From: Acheta domesticus
Lineage: Eukaryota; Arthropoda; Insecta; Orthoptera; Gryllidae
Direction of reading: 5' to 3'
Assembly: GCA_031308135.1 (NCBI GenBank)
Contig: JAHLJT010004567.1
Span: 35,626,792 to 35,690,791 of the forward strand
DNA length: 64,000 nucleotides
The translations under genes were made by a program, and so were the position numbers. Positions 12,965-23,045 of this stretch are shown here, in pieces (the stretch's first letter is position 1; each line of letters starts with the position of its first letter). Under the pieces are notes generated by a model that had not been told where the DNA came from, searched no databases, and was given only the letters and a program-made list of their open reading frames with translations.

Positions 12965-13294
12965 ATGTTTGTCTCCCTGAGTGATAGAGGCGTCAGCTCC
13001 GCGCGCAGCCGATCCGCGCCGCAGAGAGCCCGCGAGGGACGGGTCCCGGAGGGAGGCGCGCGGCTGCCACAGGGGAATTATGAACGGCGCCGCGCGCACG
13101 TCGCGTGCCGCGGGTCGCTTAGCGCCTGCCTCCGCCTCCGCCCTCGCCGCCTCCAAGGCTCCACCCGCGCCGCCCCCGCGCAGCAGCCACCGCCGCAGCC
13201 TCCCGACACCGCCGTCTACCGCTCCGCGCATCGCTACTGCCTCCGCCATCGCCTGCTCCTTCGCATGCTTTACTGCCTCTGCTATGCCCTCCGC
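12965..13294. promoter_or_regulatory. CpG-rich segment
   Basis: Dense CpG and GCC repeats in an otherwise AT-rich region. Long overlapping open frames on both strands reflect the lack of AT-rich stop codons. It joins SINE-D head-first on its right. It is a possible CpG-island promoter; no TATA box or conserved coding start is visible. Confidence 0.35.
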
Positions 13295-13761
13295 ACCGGC
13301 AAAGGTGGCTCAGGGCATCAACTGATGTCACTGCAGTGCCTCTAACTGCGAGGTCTAGGGGAATTCAGCCGCTGTCTGGAGGAGAATTCTAACGGCCGGC
13401 TGTTCTGATTGGTAGATTTTCCGTGGTTATTCCGATCAACACAAGGAGAATGCCGGAGCAGTACTTTCACAAACGGGTCCTTGTCGTTTCCACATCTCTT
13501 ACTTACACACACACACACTCACATTCACTACACTCCCACACATGTCGGGAGGCCAGTCGGGACCTCAGAGCTTGTCCCGACTAGGACAAGCCACGCTGGT
13601 GAGAGATACCTGGTGGTGCAAAATCCCGGAAGTCGACGTAGATCGGCGCTAGATCACGCCATCCAGCGTGAGATCACCGTCAAACCTAAGACATATGCAC
13701 TATACTTACGGGACTAATGATTTAAGACGGACTAATAACGGGCTCAGAATCATGAATCAAT
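13295..13761 (+). mobile_element. SINE family 1, copy D
   Basis: The head begins with GGTGGCTCAGGGCATCAAC (A box), but the B-box region is deleted: the sequence jumps from AGGTCTAGG to the GAATTCAGCCGCTG body phrase. The body includes the CA run (13505-13520) and a CGCCATCCAGCG phrase. The end lies near an ATCATGAATCAATTC tail at about 13750. Without its B box the copy is unlikely to be transcribed by pol III. Confidence 0.8.
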
Positions 13762-13788
13762 TCGCCCGCTGTTTCGCCCTCTGCTGCG

Positions 13789-14154
13789 CCCTCCGCTTCA
13801 ACCTCCGCTTCCATCTCCGCTTCCACCTCCGCTTCCACCTCCGCTTCCACCTCCGCTTCCACCTCCGCTTCCACCTCCGCTTCCACCTCCGCTTCCACCT
13901 CCGCTTCCACCTCCGCTTCCACCTCCGCTTCCACCTCCGCTTTAATCTCCGCTTTAACCTCCGCTTCAACCTCCGCTTCAACCTCCGCTTCAACCTCCGC
14001 TTCAACCTCCGCTTCAACCTCCGCTTCAACCTCCGCTTCAACCTCCGCTTCAACCTCCGCTTCAACCTCCGTTTCAACCTCCGTTTCAACCTCCGTTTCA
14101 ACCTCCGCTTCAACCTCCGCTTCAACCTCCGCTTCAACCTCCGCTTCAGCCTCC
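13789..14154 (+). repeat. 12-bp minisatellite, about 30 units
   Basis: Tandem units of CTCCGCTTCCAC type. The array is block-structured: about ten CTTCCAC units, then two TTTAA transition units, then a long CTTCAAC block interrupted by three consecutive GTTTCAAC units. Because 12 is a multiple of 3, it keeps three frames open: [12 protein letters not shown] on +, and EVEA-type and KRRL/KRRW-type on -. The block pattern points to segmental amplification of variant units. Unit number is likely to vary between individuals. Confidence 0.95.
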
Positions 14155-14670
14155 ACCACCGGCCTCATTGTCGCGTCTTCAACGTCAGCGTCCGACACCT
14201 CTGCTTCTGCTTCTCCCAACGCTTGCCCCACCACTGCCTTCGCGGACACTACATCTCCATTCATCTTCGCCGGCACTTCTACATTTGTCGTTCCCAGCGC
14301 TGCAAACTCGTCTACCTCCATCTCTTTCCCGTTCGCCTTGCGTCGCCTCTGCTGTCTCCACATCATTGCCACAGCCTCTCTGGTTTCGCTCTCAGCATTC
14401 ACTGCCATCGCCTCATTTCCTACATTCCCGGCATCACAACCTCCTTCGTCTTCTCCTCTTTCTCCCCCTCCTCCGGCAGCCTCTGCCGTCCCACATTTCA
14501 CCCCTCCAGCCAACAGTACGGATCTTCATTAGACGCGCTCGTTTCTGAGCCTGGAACCACCGCGACTATTCCCCCCCCCCGCGCCATATCCAACCCCATC
14601 CACGCCTCCACCACCAACATCACAACCATCACCACCGTCACCGGAGCCGCCGTCATTTCAAGCTCTGAGT
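14155..14670. other. C-rich, G-poor strand-asymmetric tract
   Basis: Continues the pyrimidine bias of the minisatellite with non-repetitive C- and T-rich sequence, including a poly-C run near 14570-14579. Open frames through it look compositional rather than coding. Confidence 0.6.
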
Positions 14671-16699
14671 GATGGCACTGGCGGAGATCACAATGACACT
14701 GGAGATCATTTACATGCCTGGGAATTCACGATGTGGCATGCCCTTGCGCTCAATGTGACATTATTTCGCACTTGAACTGCGTGATCTCTTTTTCAGCAAA
14801 TCCACATGGGTGTTTATTACTCTAAAATTAACACAAAGTCCTCACACTAACAGGGTTTGCTCTTTTTCTCTTTGATTTTTCAAATGTTTACATTTCTTCA
14901 GTATTACCGCTATCGGAATTATACTGGTCTCCAATGGCTGTCGGTACTTTTGCCGAATAAAATACTTGTAGACTGTCACTTAAAGACCATCTTTTCACAA
15001 TATTCCCTCATTTTGGCATGTTCATTTTTCAACATTCATTCATAGAATATTTTTCTTGAAGTAACCGATATTAATATATACTTGCACTAGTTCATTTTAT
15101 CTCTCACAAAGTTCACAGTAAAATGTATTCTTTGTTTTATTTATTCGACCAAGTGTTAGGTTCAGAATTCAATTTCAAGAATTTATATTTTTGTCAAATA
15201 ATATAATTATAGATTCCTGTTATACATTCTATGAAATTGATTTTTTTAAAACAATAGAGACGAAAAGTTTTTCGGAAATACATTTTTAAATTAGAATAAA
15301 ATTTAATAATCCAGTCTAAAAGAGAACACACCATTTAAGATAACTTGATACGATTTGCATCAGATATGAGTGGAGAAGACGTTTTTCCGAGAGCTTTGAA
15401 GTGTTTTATCAATCCTCGAAGTTGATTGAAAGTTGGAAGCCATGTAAACGGCGATGCAATCCAATGCTCGCATCGGAGAGAGTTTAAAAGATCGTCGACA
15501 GAATCACTATTTGTAAGAGAGGCGGTGAATTTGCAGAGACGAAACATTTTATCTTTAATTCGTTTCGAAGGGAAGATCATCCGTCAAAATCTTTGCCGGG
15601 GTAAGTAGATCCGGAGCTGTGTTAATTACTTATCATTTCATTTATTCTGGTTTTGTAAAAACCTTCTTTTGAAACCTCAATATACAACAATAATAAAACG
15701 GAGTATTTCCTGATCTTACAAGTTCTTTGTTACTTCTGACGGTCCTAACATAACGTCCGTTGAAGAAACAAGGAGGGTTTGTTTCCCTAGTCCCGCGGTG
15801 CTTCGAAGACAATTCAATCGCTCTGTCTTTGAAGTCCCTCGATACCTCACTTTTTTCGCGATATCCTCATTCCCCTCCACAGCGTGTTCAGTCCCGCTCC
15901 TTTTTCTTCTCCTCCCCCACTCCCCCACCTCGGGCACCCCCTCCGCTCCCCCCACCCTTACGTCGCGCCGCCTCCGCAGGCAGCGGAAAATTTCCGGTGC
16001 GGCGACGCAGCTCCGCGACCGGACTGTCTGGAAATTGGTTTCGGCCAGCGAGGAAATGTCAAAGAAACTATTTCCTTGGAATTGAAGGAGTACAAGACAC
16101 GCGGCGGCGTTGCGGAGGAAAATAAAAATACTACTCGGTCCATCGCTGGGGACGTGGACGTCCGTCGCTGAGTGACGCGCAGTCACCAGACGATGGAGTC
16201 GAATGCCGCAATTGCGACCAAGCGGCGGTTTCCAGCCGCGTCAGATGTACGTGGAAAACGTAATTAAATATGCGATAATGTGACGCTCCCGGGTTGAAAT
16301 GTGACGAAGCAATCTGCGCTGAAATTGACGTTTCCCACAACTCGCATCTCGTTCCTTATAAACGCGTGGGCCCTGTAGAAAGTACGGTTTTCTAGAAAGG
16401 ATGAAAATACAAAATAACTTTTTACTTTCAAAGAGAAGTAGCTAAATGAAAGACAAATTGAACGATATTGTTTTGTTTGAACGTTTTCCAGTATACGAAA
16501 TGTAAATAGAAATAACGTGTGATTTGCATCTCAGTTTAAGTTTCAATTTAATTTTTATCATTTCTCTCTAAATAAAAGTTTGCGCTGTAGTAAGAATACT
16601 TTAGTGATTGTAAATAGATATTTACACATGTTTTCAGGCACAAGGCGTTTCAAAGAACTTTCAAGTTTGTGCGCAATATGGTATTAATAAACTAGTGTT
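14671..16699. other. Intergenic, with a GC-rich patch at about 15880-16340
   Basis: No supportable gene. A 60-codon open frame at 15426-15608 ends at a GGGGTAAGT donor-like site, but nothing in it is recognisable. 15880-16340 is CpG-containing with AT cores such as GTAATTAAATATGCG, which could fit a regulatory segment. Confidence 0.4.
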
Positions 16700-16716
16700 T
16701 TACTCAATGACAAGCA

Positions 16717-17065
16717 TTAATGACTGATGAGAAAAACATTCGAATGTTGTAAACATGGCTGAGCAAAGATAATGGAAATGATACAAACGAGAATAACAAA
16801 CGCAACAATGATTACTATTGTGGCGATAAATATTTCGTTGGTATGAAGTGCTGCAACTGGTTGAGATGTTGAGAAATGGACTGCTTGATGCATACCGAGT
16901 TTCATTGCAAAAGTACTCTCCATCGTGTTTCCTCAGTTCACGGATGGTAAACCATAAATTGGGCTCGAGAGCGACGTAATTGTTATTAACCTCGTTACGA
17001 ACCACCTGGGTGATTATCTCGCTTTTAGATTGGACTCTATATTTCAAAAGCATTATAACAGCACA
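16717..17065 (-). pseudogene. Possible decayed Ig-domain plus transmembrane exon
   Basis: On the minus strand a frame open from an acceptor-like TTTATTCTCTGATTAG (ending at 17066) contains WFTIRELRKHDGEYFC. This fits the end of an Ig domain: a hydrophobic alternation, then the D-x-G-x-Y-x-C motif. Shortly after, the +1 frame encodes a hydrophobic run of about 23 residues (FIATIVIIVAFVILV...), which would make a single transmembrane helix, and the stop follows at 16717. The two parts do not share a frame. Either one indel has broken a membrane-anchored Ig exon, or the match is chance. No upstream Ig half (the Trp and first Cys) was found. Confidence 0.3.
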
Positions 17066-17066
17066 C

Positions 17067-18719
17067 TAATCAGAGAATAAACCAAATTTTATGCCGCTAT
17101 TACTCCGAAAAGGTAGGATTGTTCGCTGCGAGGGGAATATTGAGTCCCTGTTCCTGGATTTAACACATTGACTTTATTGACAAAGAGAATTGTTTTGAAG
17201 TAGAAATTTTGAATCCTTTGCTTTCTTATTTAAGTCAAATTTATAAATCTATATTACACATGAGCAGAAGAAACGGATGTAGCCAACTAATATTACACAC
17301 TATTAATGAAGTTTTCAGAGAATAACAATAATTTTGAAACAATTTATTATGGTTTTTTTAGAATACATTGGAATTGGAGAAGAATATTATGGTTCAATAA
17401 ATTAACTTGAAACGTACTATAAGATCACATAATGGTTGACATTAACTGTGCAGTACATACTTCGTATCTGACAGTTAAACGAATTGTCAGGATAGTGACA
17501 ATATTGGGTTTTGGGGAAATTCATGAACATTACGTGTCTCTTCCCTCTTAAATAGTCGTAAAGGGATATGTTCAAATTTCCTTATTATCAAAATGTTCTT
17601 CTTAAATAATTGTTTTCAAAAATTAAAGAAAATGTTAATTTATTTTATACCTTTCTATCAGAAATCACCACAGGCACGAAAAATTTACAATACATTCTTT
17701 TCAAAATCAATAACAATGATTTTTTGACATTGATCCGGCAAAATATAGGAAACAACACATCAAATACCAATGAATACGAGGAATGAAGATTATAAAATAG
17801 ACTTGACAGGTAAAATGACACATGTATTTTTTTGAGGTGATACTTCATATGCTATTAAACAGAACTACTTCAGAATTAGCTCTAGAACTGTGAGTTGAAT
17901 TTAATTCTATCCCATGATTTTTGTGGTTCTCATATTGCTTGTTTCGTGAACATTAAAAATGTTTGCATGGGTATTTATAATCATTTTTCCAAAAAAACAT
18001 GAATGGGCAAGAATAAAGATGAATTTAATATAAAATTCGTGGTTAAGATGATATTGTATATTACACCATAATTGTTAAGAAATACATCTTTGAGTTCTAT
18101 TTACATAAGAGTTATTTAAACATTGTGATTGGTAGCAATATGACATACTTTATTTCATATTACCACACATTGTTTAATTTTGCGATAATTTTTGTTGGCA
18201 ATTATTTGGGTCACATTTAAAAAGTTTAGAAAGAAATTCGGATATGAAAGTAAACAAAAAAGGAACCTACTGATAAGATAATATTTCTCATATTTTAATA
18301 TTTGTTTATCTGTTTTTAAATAATCTTATTGACTGAAAGTATTTTAAGCTTATTTTGTTAACTTTTATGAATACAACTCTTTTCAATTGCATTTTTTTTC
18401 TTTTTTACATTTTTTAAGCAATTCACATTGTGTAGTAATGTTTTTGGGACATTATTAAGCCTTTCTCGCTAATAGGCTATGAAAAAAAATTTCATATTAC
18501 AACTCTATTAAAAATGTACATTAAGAGTTGAATTCGAAAGAAATATAAAATAATATTGTATTTCTATAAACAATTGGTTTCTGTGTTGATATTTGATTCT
18601 GAGAAACTGGGCTATATCAAAATATGGCCTCTATTCACACTTCATCCTCTACTTAAAAATCAGACACAATTTTATCAATATTCTTAATATTTGAATTTTA
18701 TTAAGCAACATTTCTAGCC
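17067..18719. other. Intergenic, nothing recognised
   Basis: Strongly AT-rich with no supportable gene, RNA gene or repeat. Confidence 0.5.
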
Positions 18720-19275
18720 GCCGCGATGCCAGTAAGTAGGGACGCGTACGAGCGTATTTCGAAATTCGGATGAAGTAACCCACGCCCTGTAGATGTCAAC
18801 ATTTATTGAAGAGCCAGTTCATAATGTAGGCAAAGCGTCGAGGGCGTCTTGGGGCGGTGGCAGATGAAACAGCTGCCTGTGTTTGATCTCCTGGCTCGGA
18901 GCGCGCACTTGGCCACGTGGACGCTCGCTCCAATAAAGGACGTCGTCCTGCACTGCGACTTATTGCGCGCGGCCCTTCCTTCCCCTCCTTCCCCTCCTCG
19001 CTCTTCCCCCACCCTCGTGCCCCACGCGCGGTCTCTCTGGCAACGCCCCGGGGCGCGGAGTCGCCGGGGTGCGGCTCACCAGCCCCATCCCTCGCACTCC
19101 GCTACTCGCCCTTGTTCCCTCCCTCCCTCCCTCGCGCTCCACGCGCCACGCTCCGTGCTCCGCTCTCTCTTCCACCGCTCTCGACCACCCTCGCCTGTTT
19201 TTCGTTGCTCGCTCTCTGCTCTTAGACACTCGAATCTGCGCCACGCGATTCGGAGCGCCGAATGTCACTTAGTGC
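18720..19275. promoter_or_regulatory. CpG-rich segment
   Basis: A CpG-dense block beginning abruptly after AT-rich DNA. It contains a CCAATAAAGGACG phrase and several GCGCG runs, and grades into the G-poor tract to the right. It is a possible CpG-island promoter with no assigned transcript. Confidence 0.35.
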
Positions 19276-20170
19276 CCGTCGCTCGTCGCAATCGTCTTTG
19301 GTACTTTCTTTCCCGTTCTTTCACTTTCATGCTCCTTGCCCCTTTCGTCTCCCCTTTCTCACTCCTACCCCCACCAGTTTTACATTCATCTCCCATTCCT
19401 CTTCCCCCACGTTCTCTGTCTCTTCCTCACACCTAGCATTTCCCACATTTCCTGCCCCTCTCACACACACCATCCCTTCCACGCGCCTCCTACATGCCCC
19501 GCCCCTCCCATACGCCACGCCCCTCCCATACGCCACGCCCCTCCCATACGCCACGCCCCTCCCATACGCCACGCCCCTCCCATACGCCACGCCCCTCCCA
19601 TACGCCACGCCCCTCCCATACGCCACGCCCCTCCCATACGCCACGCCCCTCCCATACGCCACGCCCCTCCCATACGCCACGCCCCTCCCATACGCCACGC
19701 CCCTCCCATACGCCACGCCCCTCCCATACGCCACGCCCCTCCCATACGCCACGCCCCTCCCATACGCCCCACCGCTCTCACGCTCCCCACCCCTCCACAC
19801 AGCCCGCCCCGCCCGTGCGCTTCTTACACACTCTGCCCCTCGCACAATCACCGCCCCTCCCTCGCTCCCCGCCCTTCCCACATACCCCACCCCTCTCGCG
19901 CTCCCTGCCTCTCCCTAACCCCCCTCCAGCTTCCTGCTCTCCGCCCCTCTCACGCTCCCCGCTCCTCCTACACACCCCGCCTTCCCACGCTCCCCATCCT
20001 CTCCCACAAGCGTCGCCCCTCCCACACGCCGCGCCTCTCCCTTGTTTCCACTCCTCTCACTCTCCCCAGCCGGCGTGTCACTCATTACCTCTCTTTCAGG
20101 AACCGGTCCCTTTGCTTTTCTGGCGGTTTGTACCTCCTTCATGATGTTCATACTCCGCGCCCCACCCCTT
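19276..20170. other. C-rich, G-poor strand-asymmetric tract
   Basis: For about 900 bp the + strand is mostly C and T with very few G. Long overlapping open frames (for example 19336-20187) arise because stop codons are rare in such sequence, and I do not call them genes. The 18-bp minisatellite lies within it. Confidence 0.75.
19498..19775 (+). repeat. 18-bp minisatellite, about 15 near-identical units
   Basis: The unit GCCCCTCCCATACGCCAC is repeated about 15 times with no visible differences between internal units. This implies recent expansion or strong homogenisation. Since 18 is divisible by 3, six-residue peptide repeats (PLPYAT-type) appear in several frames on both strands, which explains the ORFs here. 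Confidence 0.95.
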
Positions 20171-21171
20171 TCCATTTTCTTGCATAAAAAAAACGTCCGT
20201 TTAAGAATTGTACTATTGGAGGGTGTGATGGCAGGGAACACAGTCCTGTTTCTTAAATAAAAGATTTATTAACAATAGTTATAATATTTGACGGACATTT
20301 TGTTATGAAACTTCTCTATTACAGATATGGGGATTTGCAATACTTACAAATAAATCCCTTTGCGTATCTGTTGAAGTTAACGGTAATTTCTGTGCCAAAC
20401 ATTATAACGTGAAGTTTATTTTTGGCGTTCGTAATACCTACAGAAGGTAAAATATTTTGGAGGATTGCTTGCTTTGATTAAACAAAAAATCAACATGCAG
20501 TTTCCCATGCTCCAATTTAATACGCTTCACACTAGACATTTTACATGTAAAGAACAGATGTATAATTTCCAATTTTGTCAAGCATGGAACGGATTTCTAA
20601 GAGTACGTCGATTAACCCATGCAGATGTCCTAGTCCAAAGTATATCTGGTACAGACACATCTGGAAACTACGGAGTCTATCGGTCTGTAGCGTTTCCGTG
20701 CCTTTAGGGACTCGGAAATATCTGCTTTCGGATATGATATTGGTTTTCTTCTCAGACGGATTTGATTTCTGGCAAAAGCGCGTTACTGCTTTGAAATTAT
20801 AGGACCTTTGAAAACTCTCTGATTTCATCTCTTCAATAAACGCATGATAAGTTGCATACCAATCAGTGTAAATTGCTTGTATGAAGATTCCTTCCTCATG
20901 AAGTTTCCATGCATTCCATTAGCACGCCATGAATCACTAAAATAACAAGAAACAATAAATTCAGAAGGTAGTACATTATGTGTACCTAAGATGAACAGAT
21001 ATCTCATAAATTCGTATGTGTACTAATCTCAGAGTCGCACAACTCTTTGAATGAAGAAGAATTAAAAAGGCCTCCATATATTTTGATTTTTCTTTCCAGC
21101 TATTTCACTTCCTTTGAGACGTCTCCATTTCCAGTTTTTCAACCTTCAGAATCTCACACAAAGAATCACAC
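20171..21171. other. Intergenic, nothing recognised
   Basis: Opposing short open frames at 20465-20707 (+) and 20541-20828 (-) have no family resemblance. Confidence 0.5.
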
Positions 21172-21172
21172 A

Positions 21173-21214
<42 letters not shown>
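21172..21214. repeat. (CA)n microsatellite
   Basis: An uninterrupted CA run of about 20 dinucleotides followed by related ACACACA phrases to about 21240. Confidence 0.95.
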
Positions 21215-21217
<3 letters not shown>

Positions 21218-21309
21218 CACACACAGAGGACGGACACACAAAGAAGGGTGGAGTCAAGAAAGAAGCTGAGATAAAGCCAGCAACTGGCAGAGGTAGACAT
21301 ATTCAGACA

Positions 21310-21830
21310 TTCCTGCGCGTTCCCGCACGTGCGTTTCTCGCCGGAGGCGAATGGCACGGCCCCGTGTGGAGGAACAAGCTCCTGTGCGGGGGGGGAGGCG
21401 GGGGCGGCGGGGGGAGGTGGCGACGGCGGCGGTGCGGCAGCGCGGCGCCAGATTGCGCGCCGGGCGGCTCCCTCGGGCGGCGACGGGGGCGGAATCGGCC
21501 GGCGCGGCGCGGCGCGCGGTCTCGTAACGGCATTTCAATTAGCCGCATTTACATAGAATGCGCGTTCTATTGTCCAATTTTGGAAGTTAATCCGGGCGCG
21601 GGGCCGCGCGGGTATGACGTGGCGGCGGCGTTGGCGGAGCGCGCGCGGGCCACGGGCGGGCCTCCGTCTCCGCCCCCCTGGGGGCGGCGAGGGGGCACGG
21701 GGTCGTGGGATTCCTGCGTCTGGCACGCAGCATGCGCGCCACCGGCCCCCGCAGGCCCGCAGGTGCTGCAGTGGACGCGGGGAGGCGCTGCAGTTTCGCT
21801 TCGCAGCGACAACCTACCTCTCCATTCACC
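21310..21830. promoter_or_regulatory. CpG-rich segment
   Basis: One of the most CpG-dense blocks in the window, with GGGGGG tracts near 21390-21415 and GCGGCGGCG runs. Its right part overlaps the first copy of a duplicated segment (21707-21927). It is a candidate CpG-island promoter. Nothing recognisable is encoded. Confidence 0.35.
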
Positions 21831-21927
21831 ATGAAGTTATCCTCGTTCTCTACTTACTACACCCATTTGGCTTGTTTGTATCGGTGCTGCTTCAAAAGCA
21901 AAAGGAGAGAGCCAAGTATTATAAAGC
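21707..21927 (+). repeat. Duplicated segment R2, copy 1
   Basis: This copy matches 22058-22253 in direct orientation, offset by about 351 bp. It shares GGGATTCCTGCGTCTGG, GCATGCGCGCCACCGGCC, CTTCGCAGCGACAACCTAC and CATTTGGCTTGTTT. It has about 35 bp in the middle that copy 2 lacks. It is CpG-rich at the left and AT-rich at the right, with no conserved reading frame. Confidence 0.9.
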
Positions 21928-22057
21928 CCTCGGTTAGTCAGTAATGATATATCTATTGACTCTATTTCAGAATGTGTTCTAAAAATTGCAATAATTGATC
22001 GCGAAACTTCGTGACATTTCAGGTATCTTGTACAATTGTTTATTTCTGCCCCGTCGG

Positions 22058-22253
22058 GGGATTCCTGCGTCTGGTACGCAGCATGCGCGCCACCGGCCCG
22101 CGCAGGCCCTCAGGCGTGGCAGTTGCACTTCGCAGCGACAACCTACACCTCCACTCACCACGAAGTTATCCTCCTTTCTCTACTTACAACAATCATTTGG
22201 CTTGTTTATATCGCTGCTGCTCCAAAGGCAAAAGGAGAGGGGCAAGTATTTCA
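22058..22253 (+). repeat. Duplicated segment R2, copy 2
   Basis: Second member of the local direct duplication. It is followed within about 50 bp by a retroelement-type 3' end, so both copies could be internal repeats of one element. Confidence 0.9.
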
Positions 22254-22302
22254 GAGTATTGACATTTATCTTATAGATTATGACATTGTATTATAATTAA
22301 AG

Positions 22303-22403
22303 GCCTGATGATGGAGACACATATAGTCTCCGAAACGTTGCCAAGATAATAAATATATATTATCATTAAAAAAGCCAAGATAATAAATATATGTTATCAT
22401 TTA
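22303..22403 (+). repeat. Retroelement-type 3' end with CTGATGA-stem-GAAAC hairpin
   Basis: CTGATGA (22305-22311) is followed by a perfect 6-bp stem, GGAGAC (22313-22318) with GTCTCC (22326-22331), then GAAAC. Next come two copies of an approximately 28-bp AT-rich tail unit (22340-22367 and 22374-22401), each with a GATAAT/ATTATC inverted pair. CTGA-N-GA...GAAAC hairpins are common at the ends of Penelope-like and LINE elements and overlap the hammerhead core. One extra U before stem II and no visible stem III leave ribozyme activity doubtful. Confidence 0.45.
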
Positions 22404-22744
22404 GAGTGTCTATAATCATTTGGAACTTTCATAAACTCAACAATGCTCAAGAATTCCCAAAAATTCCAAATACAATGAAACAGTTTCGATTTTCACTGAA
22501 AAACAAATATTTGATTGTGTTGTTCTGCCCATTCTCACACTGCGTGTACCGACTGAATTCTCATTCTCAGTAAGTTACTATTTACGACGCAGCTGACGTC
22601 ATCTGACAGGAAGGCTCTAAGGATGAGGCCACATCCATTAAATATTTGGTATTCAAGTGTTGAATTATGAAACAGCAACTTTTAAAATGTTCTTGGTATG
22701 TAAAGAACTGTTCTGCTCTTTAAATATACTATATTGCTTTACTG

Positions 22745-23045
22745 TGGCTCAACGAGTATGCATGCAGTGGTCAACGTGCTGGCTTTCCATGACGCAACCC
22801 AGGGTTCGATTCCTGGTCGAGGCAGATTATAGTGTGCGCTTGCCTTGCAGTATCTCAGTATATGTTGCTGTGGGGCAATGAGAAAAGTCACTTCTCAGGT
22901 TGAGAAGGTAAGAATACGGCGTAGCGATGTCTATGTGCTAACCACACGTACCCCTTAATCGATGGTCTCAAGGTAGGAAATACGTTGATAGGCCTTGGCC
23001 CCATAAGGGTCTGTTGTGCCAGTAAATACAGAAAGACAGAATGTG
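22745..23045 (+). mobile_element. tRNA-derived SINE family 3, copy 1
   Basis: The tRNA-like head has GTGGTCAACGTGCTGGC (A-box side) and a B box GGTTCGATTCCTGG near 22803. The body matches 46752-47035, with shared phrases ATTATAGTGTG, CAGTATATGTTGCTGTG, GTGCTAACCACACGTACCCC and TAGGCC(T/C)TGGCCC. It ends with an AC/AG-rich tail near 23030. It is distinct from SINE families 1 and 2. Confidence 0.8.

Noticed and set aside
13295..14154. CRISPR-like array
   Set aside because: The units are contiguous tandem repeats without spacers, in eukaryotic-type DNA with introns and SINEs nearby.
13722..14513. 263-codon minus-strand ORF rich in EVEA repeats, and overlapping 334- and 126-codon ORFs
   Set aside because: All three frames are open because of the 12-bp minisatellite and the lack of AT-rich stops; no conserved domain lies outside the repeat.
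19336..20187. 283-codon and other long ORFs over the 18-bp repeat
   Set aside because: Open in at least three + frames and two - frames at once, which is the signature of composition and repeat length rather than coding.
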